Source of the DNA: Lasioglossum baleicum
Lineage: Eukaryota > Arthropoda > Insecta > Hymenoptera > Halictidae
DNA length: 64,000 nucleotides
Reading direction: 5' to 3'
NCBI RefSeq assembly: GCF_051020765.1
Contig: NC_134929.1
Location: 20,598,135-20,662,134, forward strand
The translations under genes and the position numbers were made by a program. The notes below the pieces were generated by a model. That model was not told where the DNA came from. It did not search any database and saw nothing but the letters and a program-made list of their open reading frames with translations. Shown one piece after another: positions 26,301-38,754 of the stretch (position 1 is its first letter; the number at the start of each line of letters is the position of its first letter).

Positions 26301-29300
26301 GGTACTTGTTTTCATTATTTTTCGGACAGCGCGTTAATACCGCATCCATATGCCTTTCGATTTTGTCTCGTGTTAGTTTGTGTACACGCGAATGGTGTAG
26401 AGACACTTGCGTGGGTCGCCGAGCACGTTCCGTCCGCTGGCGTTTGCTTCCCGCGAACCGGACAATGCACTTTTCACGTCATTTTCATTCATAAAGTAAA
26501 CGAAATTATAGTTGTACTGGGTCTGTCGCGATCGAGGGCAACGAGACCCCGCCCATTCAGGACTGGCCACGCCCTCAGAGCAAAATTGGCAAGCCCGTTT
26601 TCGGCAGTCCACGCCTCAGCAGCTGAAACTGTGTTTATACGAGGCGGGTCCTACTCTGAGACGATTGTACATACCTACTTAGTGCTGGCCACACCTCGAA
26701 TACAAAAATACCGACCCATTTGCGATCAGGCACGCCTTGAAAGTCAAAAGTCTACCGTTTAAGTGCTAAATGCTGGTTACACGATTATTCAGAGGGAAAC
26801 CTGCCTAATGCCAATAAGACCACGCCTATTCAGAGCAAGCCATGTCACCAGACTATGAAAACTCTTCCTTTTAGAGACAGGCCACGCCGCGCCGTAAGGT
26901 CGGAATCACATTTATTCAAAGCTGGGCCGACCCTAGATCGACAATACCACGCCTAGTTAGAACAGGCCACGCCCCCGGAGGAACATAACCACGCCCCCAT
27001 CCTTTTCCGACGTTCTTCTCCTACTCCTGACCCATTTCCTAACGAACTATCGTAATTTTTGCCGCCAGATATGCTAGTAGAAGGTACCGACACACTTTTC
27101 ACGCGTTTTGTTCGCGACAACGTTCGTTGCTTCGCGGTTCTCGCGAAGGGAACCTGCCCCAGCGACCCAGTACACGCGCCGTGTCGAGTGTTTATGCAAT
27201 GTATGAATATCTCGTGTATCCTGTTCCGTTAAAATCCGATCCCGCGGGACATCGTCGCGCGAGTGGTCCGCGAAGTCTTTCTCTTTTTTTGCTTTGTTTA
27301 TTGATTTTTTAAATTAGGTGAAACGCCGGCACTTACGTCTGGCGGTTGCGAACGTGACGACATTTATACCTTTTTTTCGCCTAGTTGGCCGCCACTCGAA
27401 AACCGCTCCTAACAGAAGAAAACACGAGAATTGCAGGATTATTGCATCGATCGTTCTCTCTTGTCTGTCAGTAAGACCGACATCATCTCTTAATATGCGA
27501 AACAACAGAGCAGATAAATTAACTAGCGATGTGTGCAACACGTACAATGATATAATCTGAACGATTGGATTCGTTCTGTTGGCCACTGTCATCGCTTACC
27601 ATCCTCAAAAGCGAGTCAGCCAGCAACGATTCTCATCGATTGATCTGTTCTATACTTGAGTCACTGCCGGTTCAACAACCTACTGGGGTAGAGTGCAAGC
27701 AGTTCAAAGGGGGTAAGAGTAGAAGAAACTCGGATCGGCGACGGTATCTCGATGCGGCCTCAAACTTCAATGCTATTCCGACACTGTTATACTGGAACTC
27801 TCAATTATACTTGTGTATACAATCTTCAGATACATAATGTGTCTCTGTGTGTGTGTGTGTGTGTGTGTGTGTTCGTGTTTCGTAGGTGTGTGCGGATACG
27901 TAGCACGGCAGCCTTTTACTTCGGGTCTTATAAACAGATACTTCTACTGCGGAGGAGTCAAGAGATACTTGATGGGTAGTGCGCTCTCTGCAGTTACGTC
28001 GATCGTTCGAACAGTCCAATCTTTACTATACTCAGCAGGAGCCGTGATGCTCGAAGAGGAACACACATACAATGACAATCCATACTTTGGATTCCGTCCG
28101 ACTTCGAACAAAATTGTCCGATACTTCTAATCATTTCAAATGTGCTTCGAAATCTTATCTTCGAAAAGCTAGACATAGTACAGGGCTGTCTAGAAGTCAC
28201 TGGACTTTTTCATAAACTTGTTTATAAAAGAATAAATGTGAACTCGTAAACAATTTTAATTTCATTCGATCTTAAAATGTGTCAAATAAATTGAAATAGA
28301 ATGTTCGACGAGTGAACTTCTTTCTCTTTATTAGTGGAAATGGAAAAAATTAAACCGACTTCGAAAAAACACACTAAAAAAATTCACTAAAAAGTATGAA
28401 ATAATTTCCATTTAATTTGTGTGAATACACACGAACTTAAATACAATACAATCTTTTCGGAGGCGGCGCAAAATTCAAAAATTTCGTCACTGGAAATTAT
28501 GAAAATCCTTAAATTCTTCTACATGCTTTCACATTAATATGTATCTAGATACATTAATATGTATCTTCTCTTCCCACTTACTGATTTCCAAGTCCATCAT
28601 ATTCCAATGAAATCATAGTCAGCAACATCCGTTATTTCGAAAATTTTCAATTTTGCGCCGCCTCCGAAAAGATTGTATTGTATTTAAGTTCGTGTGTATT
28701 CACATAAATTAAATAGAAATTATTTCATACTTCTTAGTGCATTTTTTAGTGCGATTTTTCGAAGTCGGTTTAATTTTTTTTCGTAAAATTTTTTTATTTC
28801 ATACTTTTTAGTGGAACGAGCAGAATTTGTAGAACACCGTTGGATGGGTTTTCGGTCTTATTGGTTATTTGCAATAAAAACCACAAAGAATGAAAAAATA
28901 CAAAATTTGTTTTCAAAGGACCACCCCGGGGACATACTCTACAAAATGCAGAAGGTTTCGTTCCGATTGATCCATCCATCTCGGCGTAATCGGTGAACAT
29001 ACATAGAAAAAAAAAGCGAGAAACAGGCATATACAGATCGAATTGAGTAACCTCCTCTTTTTTCAAAGGCGGTTAAAGAGCGTGTTCCCATTCGAGCATC
29101 CGTTCCCTTCCTATGTTACGTGTACGCTGGCGAACACTCTGTGATGATCGTATACTGTGCAGATGTGATAATGTACAGTGTGGGTGTGTAGCGTATGAAT
29201 GCAGCATATAGCTACGTATAAATACATGAGACTGTAGGGGTTCGCATAAGATTCTTCATTTACCTGCTAGCATATACGTACGTATATACATGTGTCAAAA

Positions 29301-32300
29301 TTTTAATAGACAAAATGTGCACAGGGACGTCTTTGGAATCACGGTGCGCTCGGAACGTGGAAGATTCTGCGCAAAAACAAAAACCTGACGCTCAGGAAAT
29401 TCATGGAAAAATATCTAAAATGATCATCCAATTGTTTCAAATCTAACCCAGCCTTTTTTACAACGCTTATTTAAATGAATAGTTATAGTAAGGAGCATAA
29501 CTGATTCCACACACTTTAAACCAGGATAACTTTTATATGAATGGACCAAACGACTTCAATTTTTCTGTAAGGCTAGAAGAATTAGTTTAGTAAATGACGT
29601 CTAACAAATAAGTTTTGAAACAATGCATTTGGTCGGAATTCAACATATTTTTTACACATCATTTACTAAACTAATTCTTCTAGCCTTACAGAGAAATTGA
29701 AGTCGTTGGTCCATTCATAAAAAAGTTGTTCTGATTTATAGAGTGTGGAATCAGTTATTCTCCTTACTGTGTTATAGACAGGCTGCCCCAAAAATGTATT
29801 TCCTTGTAAGGGGTGATTCCTGAGGTCATCCGAAGCAATTTTTTCCTTTTCGAAAATTGTCTTCGTTAAGGAGTTACCAACGAAAAAGAACCCGACCAAT
29901 CGGAGCGGGGCTACAGCTGAGAGAAGCGCTGGCATTGGCCGAGTCGACATCCGTGTGCTAGTAGCCGCGCTCTGATTAGTCCTTGTTTTCCGTTAATAAC
30001 TCCGTAACAAAGCGTCGGACAACATTTTCGCAAAGGAAAGAGTTACTTCAAATGATCTCAGGAATCTTTCAAGGAAGTACATTTTTAGGACACCTCTGTG
30101 TTATACCTACGTAGAAACAAATTTGGAATCTTTTTAACAACTTCTAGCTATTGTATTATTGTAAATGAACATTTATAATAGTTTGGAACAGCATATGTTC
30201 CCGCGCGAGGAATCGCCGTGATCGCGAGCAACACCGTTCTTCCGCGAGCATCCTGTGCACATTAAATTCGTACACGCAGTATTCTGCCGAAACTAAAGAA
30301 GCAGCAAAGAGGTTAAAGGAAAGACAGCACTCGAGATGTATTATACAACCAAGCAACACTGGGTCACACAATTCAAATGGGAAATATATTTCGTAGGTGG
30401 TGGTACCGCCTCAGGCGACACGGAAGAGCTGATACAAAGAAAGTCCAGAAGTGAGACCACTACTTCTCGCTCAGGACATTTACAACGCGGTCGGTAGTCG
30501 CGATTTAATCAAAAAGTGCTGTTTCGACTCGACTTGTCGAAGGACTACGTACCCCGAACTCGATCACGAGGGCGTCCACGATGCTGCCGATCACCGTGAC
30601 GAAGTCGAACGTGTTCCAGGCATCCTTGAAGAAGTTCTGAGTCGCAGGACCGGGAATAAATAAGTCGATTAGTACAAGTTACTTTCTCTTTCAATTTGCC
30701 TGAGTCTCGCCTCGGGCCTTGCTCGAAACTTATTTGGTAGTTGGAGTAGTACAACAAATTCTGGCTGTAAATGTTTTTCAACATTGTTGTTCCAATCGTG
30801 TGAATTTCGTGCGACGTAAATGTGTTATTCAGTTTCACTATCATCAGCAAGTAGATTGACTGCAACGAAGATGTTAAAGATATTCGAAATGTTTGTGCAA
30901 ACCCAGCCAACGTTCGAGCAAACTCCGAGGCTCTTCGAGTGTGTAAAGGATGTCTGCTAACTAACGCTACAGAAGAAACTACGAATCGAGTTTGAAGAAG
31001 TAGCGAGTCTGTCGTTTTCTCTGAGTGTTTTGCCATTGTGTGTCTATGTATGTTCAGGTATGCTCGAGTGTGCGTGTCCTCTCGTAGTGTGAGATCGACG
31101 TGGGAGGACATGCCTTGAATTGCATCCGTGTGTGTTCATGTGGAACTGTGCGTGTTTGGCATATCGGTGTGTCTCTGTATGTCCGCGTAAATGTGTACTA
31201 TGAAGTTTGCGTGGTTTTGCGAAGATTGCACCTGCGTGTGGCCGTCTCCTGTGTTCGTGTGGACGTGTGTGTACGCACCCTTGCACGAACGCAAATGTCA
31301 GTGAGAGCGCGAATTATGCTCGAGAGTCGTGCTGTTCGGGAAAAAAAGATATTGTCGTGTCGACGATGTAGAAAGGCCAGGTGTCCTCGTTGTCCAGGTG
31401 TCTCGTGAACGATTTTCGCGGGTGGGGTAGGTACAATGACGTAGAAAAATGGTGTCCAGAGCAACGAATCGTTTGCTGTTTTCATGGGGTTGATCGCTGT
31501 TTCGTGGGGCTAAGCTCGCAGCGAGTTATTCTGGGACGATCTACTGTCGGAAGCGATTCGATCGGTTGAAACGTTGACAGAATCGACGGTTTCAGGGTGC
31601 TACGAGAGAGGAAGGATCGAGCACAGGTGGAAAGGTAACCGAGATGCTGTAGAATCATCCGGAGAATTACGTTCTATGAATCATGCTAGAGTTGTCTGCC
31701 AGGCTCTAGATTCTCGCTTCGAGTCGATTGTTGATTGCTGTTGCGAGTGTGGGATTTAGTAGATATAGAGTATGGTTGTTAGAGGCAGTACAGGTGAAAC
31801 TAGGGCAGTTTGTGTCATCGATTCACTGCTTTCGAGTTTGTTTGTGAAATATAGGTGCATCGATGGTTCGATCATTTGGGAGCACTTTTGACAGCTTCGG
31901 CAGGTTCGAGAGAGCATCGTAATGCTAATTTTGCAGATACCGGGCTGAATCGAAGCCCATTTTGTACGCAATACTTCGAGGAATATGGACATATTTTTTT
32001 TATATTTTTTAGACGAGAGATTATAGTTCTAGATCAATTAGAGAAGAATTTCTTTGGATGCCTCGATTTTTTTGGACTGCAGTGACGGGATCTATTCTGG
32101 CCCCGTGATTCAGAAGCACTACACTATAGTGTTCTTAATTTCTGATAAATAATTTCTAATAAAAATATTTATTTCTGTAAGGAAGCAGGTCGAGAGAATG
32201 ACATAAAAATTTGGCATTTAAAGCGTAAAAGAACGACGCGATTGGCCGAATGTCCACATGACTCGAGTCAAAGGCGCCTTGTTGACGAAATCAGATTTCC

Positions 32301-35300
32301 ATAGTTGGTCCATAGAACCGAATCCAGTATCCATCGAGGAATTGCCTCCCCCTGTCTTTGTTCCGGCGAACAGAGATCATTGTTTCTCGGAACGCGATGG
32401 ATTATCAATATCTCGCTCGAGAAAGACAATTACAGTGGTGTAGGGGGGTGGATGGGGGTATCACGTACAATTGTATACGGGTCTGTATACTCTCTATCCT
32501 ACTTGAGATATATATGATATGATATGACATGACATGACATGACGTGATGGTTGCGTGTGATATCGAGTTCTAGAGTGGAGTGAGTGATTAAGAGGCTGTT
32601 TCTATACCTTGCATCCGAAGGCGGCGAGTTTAAGGATGCACTCAATGAGGAAAAGGAGGGTGACGATCAAGTTCACGACGGTCAAGATGTCCAATAGAGT
32701 CGGCGGCGCCTCGTGATACTACAAAATACACCCAACACACAAACGTAACACAAGCCAAGATTCTGCATCGTTGTCCGCAATTTTTTCCGTTTGCCTCGAC
32801 AACCATTTTCCGTCGCTTCGCGGTCGGCTGTAACCCTAGAACCACTAATCACGGCGATCACCAGATCAGCTGTGTCGCGAAAACATAATCTCTGTCACTC
32901 CGAAAAATTTTATAAAGTTCATTATTACCGCTCGTAGCTTCGAGATTGCGATTAAATCGGTAATCTCGGCTTTGAACGAAGATATCTTTAAAAATATGAA
33001 AACACGACACCCATTTATCAGTTTTATTAAGTATTCTTAATGATATGTGAACCAAAATAAATGATCCTGTTATAATTTCGCAGCGTTCTCGAGGGTGTAG
33101 ACAGCAATAAATAATTTTATAATGAATATATGTAAATTTATGAAATTTTTTGGATCTAGAGAAACAGCGTTTTCGTGACACTCTTCCAGCGTTCTAGGGT
33201 TAATCAGCTTCTCCTCGATCAAAACCTCAAGATCTCGATATTTCGAGCGCGTTATTATTAATAATTAGAATCTAGACGACGCGCGTCGATCGTCTTCTGT
33301 CGATGGCTATCGATATCGCCGAATTTTTGCGCAAACTTTCGCGACACCGGGTTATTTTCTCAAAACCGTGGTTTTCTATTACAGATGTTAATTGATTGTT
33401 CTCGTTGTTGTTTCGCTTCTTTTTTTTTTTGATAAGCTGCACCTTCAGATCGTGAGAATCTCCTTCTTGTCGATGATCATGTCAAATCCGGAAACGGATT
33501 GAAGAAGTTCGCACGATCCTAGTTGGCGAGCTTCGGGCTTGGGAATCATCTCGTGACGAGATTACCTCGATGATTTTATTTTATGTATATCCTCCAGTTT
33601 TTTACTACTTGTCAAAATTGTTTGATCGCTCTACAAGTTCTTAAAAAATGTAATAAATAATAAGAAACAATGCACGATCTCGGAAGTCGGCTTGGAAAAA
33701 TATGAAAATCTGTTAAAAATTGGTTAGCAACAGAAGAACTTTGTCCGCAGGAAAAAAATAGGAAAAGATCTCAAAAATGCGATTCCTGTGACGATCACGA
33801 AAGAATTGACCGACATTTGGCCAGCAGTGTACCTTACTCGATCCACAGAAAACGTAGAATATACCTTTCTTGATCTACTGATCGCAGTGATCTCGAAAAT
33901 CCAACTTTTTGCCGAATCAATTCGAAAAGGTGGCGTTTCCCTAGAAACTGAAGGATCCAGCGAAAGGATCGAGGTAATCCCGCCGCGATGGATTCATCAT
34001 CCCCCTCTGGATCGCGATGGGAAGAACGATTCTCCCGGAAATCGACGAGGCGGAAAGGTCAAACGAATTTTCTCGGATTGAGGATCGATCCGTCTCGTGT
34101 TTTCGGCGCGCGAAAACGGTGCTCGATTCTTGCGTGTATGTAGTATGTGTGTAGAGTGTGTGTGGTGTGTATTCATATATATATATAGAGAGAGAGAGAG
34201 AGATATGTCTGTGTCCGGAATTAATTAAACCGGCCATTTTCCCTCGGAAGATGGCGGAGCATGGTTTCTGCATGCGTGTTAGTTTTCTTCGTACGAAAGT
34301 TTTCGAACGGTTGCGCCTACTCTGCGGATCGACGAGCTGCTCGTTGCTCGCCAACAACTTTCTCGGGGACAATGTTCTCGTGTTTCTGGATCGTTGGATC
34401 GTTGGCGGCGAGCATCGAAGAGCAATCGAGTGATCGTGAACCAAATACAGCAGCCGTTGCTGGCCCAGAACTGTCGATGCAACTACAGACAACGCTTTCG
34501 AACGCCGAGCGCCGATTCAGCGGTCTCGATCTATTTTGGATAGCGTCGTTCACTCTCTCATAGGATTTACAGAAAGTCGCAACGTAGAATTGCTGCTTGT
34601 AATACCAGGAAACTTTTATTTTTGCGTTGGGACGCGCTGAGGCTTATTTAGTGTCGACTTTTTCGTTTGAGGGTGTCCGTTGTGATTCATTGTAATCCTG
34701 AATTTATACAGGGTGTCCCAGCCAACTTGACCACCTTGAATATCTTTGTTGTTTCTAAAGATGCGTCAAATGTCTGAAGGACAAAGTTGAATGGTAAAAT
34801 GGTTCTCGTACGATACCAGAAAAAGTTTTGTTTTTATGTAATTTTTTTAGTGATATGAAGGTCACCTTCATTTTTTTAAATGGAATGAGGTATTTTTTAA
34901 TATAGCAGTCCTCATCCCATTTTAAAAAATGAAGGTGACCTTCATATCGCTAAAAAAAGATTACATAAAAACAAAAATTTTTCTGGTATCTTATGAGCCC
35001 CATTTTACCATTTAACTTTGTCCATTCAAGGTGGTCAAGTTAGCTGGGACACCCTGTATATGATTCAAGGACGCTATGATTTATTTGATGAATGCTATGA
35101 TTGAATTAACGGTGTTTAAGGATGCTATGATGAATTTGATTAAAACGAGAGAGGGAGAGAGAGATTTAGCATAATAAAATCCACTAATAATTTGCTACAA
35201 GCTATTAATGAGTTCTCACATTGATTTATTAAAACGTATTATCCGATTACTCAATTCACTCAGAAATAGCGATTTTGCAATACATCCAAAATTACTTTGC

Positions 35301-38300
35301 AATATTTCCTGGTACTATAAGTTCGTATCCCACAGCCCAATAAAACGCCTAATCAATAAAAAAAAAAGACGATCAAGACTGTTTCGGCGCTCGGCATTGA
35401 AAGCCTCGCGGTGTACGCATGCAAGGATAGAAAACATGTCAACGTGCAGTGATCACGTGCGGATGCAACAAGACGGAGATTTAGCATGCACGGGAGCTTT
35501 TGTGGGTTTGGCTTTTTCTACCAATAATCGCTTCTGCTGTATATAGCCAGGGTTTCTTTGCATATCTTTAGAAGGTTCGCGCGAATTTTCCACCCTGTTC
35601 CAGGTATCCGGTATTCTCGTTGTATATCTCGTATACCCCGTGGAAGAGATTTTCGTTTCGAAATCAAACAAGAAAAAAAAAAGAAAGAACAGAAGTTCAG
35701 ATAGAAGAGATAAGAATGAGAGAGAAAAAACATACGGTAAAATAATAATCGACGCGGCTGGTGTTTGATGCTCCCTTACCGGTGTCTATGGCTCGTATGT
35801 GTCACATTATGTGTCTCGTGTTGTGTTGTGCGTGTGTTCGTGTTTCATGGACTAGCTAGTAAGTATAATATCACCGGAAACTAGTCCAACAGCGATACGA
35901 ATACGTATTTCCTATTCTTTCTGTCACTGTTGAGCTGGCTTCCCTTTATCGTGGCAGACACACAGCCTGGCAAAAGTGCACAGTGCACTGACAGCTCAAA
36001 GTCGCATTATTCTGCGAAATTTGCACTTTGATTAAACACGTTTTATCCTAAAATTTACAGCACATCAATTAAAATTCCTTTGTCGTTTCAAATCTCCCGG
36101 AAGAAAAATTGATGTGATGATGAATTGTTATAATAAATTTAGTTTTAGAGGGATTTTCAAGTTCAAGTTAATTTCAGAAGAATTTTTACTAATTCTGACA
36201 ATTGTAGTGACAACACGCGGAAGATGCAAAAATTTCTGATGAAACCGTTTCCATAATTTTAGTAAATGTTCTGTATATCGATAACAAAGCACTAGAATCG
36301 AATTTCACTCGAAACGAATTGCTGTTCTGTTTGACTCGATATCGTGGGATGGATTTTTCGCGAACTGTACTTTTGCGAGGAGGTGTGCACGGTCATGATC
36401 AAATGCTACGATTCGGACAAAGGTCCTCCGGAGTTTCGTGTCGAATCAAACGATCTTATCGAGATGCGAAAATCTTCGCACGACTTTCCTGTCGTCCTCG
36501 TCGAGGAATGCGCGTCGACCTTTAAAAGATCGTGCTCACAGCATTCTCTCGACAGTGATCGATCGGTACAATTCTCTGATACAAACAACTCTGAATGCGA
36601 ACAGGTCGAATAATGAGCAACGAAATGATTCGCGCAATGAAACTAGTCCAGTGAAGACTCTTTGCGATTCTCACTGATGACAATGAATGTTCCAGAAAAT
36701 TTAGTATATATTCAGGATTGATTAGATGAACGTTTTGGAGGATAGTTTAGAGCTTTCGTGACGAGCTCGTCCGAGTTTTGAGTCGACAGGACACCAGCTA
36801 CTCTCCGAAGATAACCAGAAAAGAAAAATGACAACGCTCTACTTCCATTCTAATAAGCATAAGTGGCCAGGCGATGGCCGAGAGACGATCGGGCGTTGTT
36901 CGATTCTTTTTGGCACGAGTGATCGAATGATGGAGAGTCGAAATATACGGTTCTCAATCTCGAGACTGTAGGATGTCAATCGTGTCCTAGAGGAATTCCT
37001 ACGTTCCGCGAGCATTGCAGCTAGCTTCATCACTTCATCAGGGGATTGAAGACACTCTTGCTGATACATTATACATTACACTACAGCTAGCTTCATCAGA
37101 GGATCAAAGATATGCTACCGATGTCTTGAACCCTCTGATAAAGCTGCAATGCTTGCAAAATAATTCATCCAGGGCATGGTTTACACCCATTAACAGTGAA
37201 AACTAGACTGCGGATTTTATGGAATTCATATTAGAACATGCACATACAAAAAATAGTCTTATATTTAGCTCCAGTTTCTTGCAATAAATAAACATCCGCA
37301 ATCTAGCGACATGATGCCATGGTAGAAAGTCTCGAACCTCGATAAATGAGAAATGAAAAAATCGAATGGATGGAGATCGAACATGTCGCGATCGTTTCTC
37401 GGCTGGAGGCCGGCTCGAAAACCGTCTCGAAGCGTCTCGAGCCAGCCGGTCCCGGGCCTCTAAGCGCGTATAATATATATATATGCGTTCATATAAGTTC
37501 TCTCGGTAATCTGTTCGATGGAGGGGTTGTTTTGTTGGCATGGTGGAGCTTACCCTCACGCCGAAAGCGGCGATCTTCAGTATGCACTCGACGGTGAACA
37601 TCCCCGTGAAGCACATGTTCATGTACTTCAGCGTGTTCTTGTACGCGTCGCTTTGCCGATGGAACTGCAATGCATACACTGACAACACACACGGCCGACA
37701 GAGACAAACAAACATACGTACAAGCGTTAGAGAATCGCGGTGTTCGCGCGGACGCGGACCGAGCGATCGGGATTTCGGTCGCCGATCGCATTAAACGATC
37801 CCCCTGCTCCAGCATTTCGAGCACCGGTCTCGAGAAAGGGGATCGTTCTCCCTTCTCGGTTTCATCAGTCTCTTCTCCCACCTCTATCTCTCCGCTGTCG
37901 AGTTAGCTAGCTCAATTCATTATTCTTCACCTTCTTTTTTTTTTAACTTCATTATTCTAAACTTTGGCTTATTTATTTTTGCACGCTGTCGAGGCAGTTA
38001 GATTAATTTTTAATTTGTCAAGTGGATTCATCAGTGGTGTGATAATTCATTAATTTGTCGAGGGGGGATTCGTTAGATATTTTCTGTTTATTTCAACAGT
38101 TTTGTCGACTCCTCTTTTGCTACGCTTAGGCTACATAGATAAAGTTAACTTCTCAAGTTTACTTGTCATAATCAATATTTGTTGTTCACTTTTGTCTCGC
38201 CGTCGACTATTTCATTTAACTTGATTTATTATACCAGGGAACACGGGTGACTGCAATATCAAAGGTAAATCTTTTGCCCGATTCTTTCATTGTAATATTC

Positions 38301-38718
38301 ATTACAAATTAAAAATTTCATTACCTCACTTGCCACTCGACAGCGTTATTACACATTTCTATTGTTCCTATCATTCCAATTCCAGTCCTGTTTTCACTAG
38401 AATTAAATCGCAAGTGAAATAGGTCCGCGTATGGTCAGACACGAGTATGATCGGAACATATATGTTTTTGAAATATTAGCGGAATATTGTTAGTTACATT
38501 TGCTACTCGACAGCGTTGTCAAATGTTTCTATCATTTCAATTCTTATCTGTAAATAAGTCTACGATTTGATCGTTCTACGTCCACTACATTAACATCGTC
38601 AGTGAAATAGATCCGCGTATGATCGGAAACAGGCACAATCACATAAAGGCTTCCCTTTACACAAGAACCATACAAGTCGTACAGTGATGTGTACAATATG
38701 TAAGTTACATATATGTTG

Positions 38719-38754
<36 letters not shown>

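Larger units (their letters stand above)
25971..30552. other. large cac intron with repeat elements and a CCACGCC-rich array
   Basis: It contains the degenerate CCACGCC array (26530-26996), a GT microsatellite (27838-27872) and palindromic elements at 28348-28778, 29481-29775 and 29779-30099. A 250-codon open frame on the + strand at 26010-26762 overlaps the array and resembles nothing known. No exon was recognised. Confidence 0.7.
32719..37553. other. cac intron between the two alternative IVS2 exons
   Basis: 4.8 kb. It contains the palindromic element at 34707-35058 and a GA tract at 34185-34204. A short direct repeat (GCTAGCTTCATCA, near 37019 and 37086) is present. No other exon copy was seen. 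Confidence 0.7.

Noticed and set aside
26010..26762. 250-codon open frame on the + strand
   Set aside because: It lies antisense inside a cac intron, overlaps the CCACGCC array, and contains no recognisable domain or signal.
30156..30371. 71-codon frame on the - strand, possible transposase fragment
   Set aside because: No motif could be assigned; it lies next to MITE-like repeats and has no further support.
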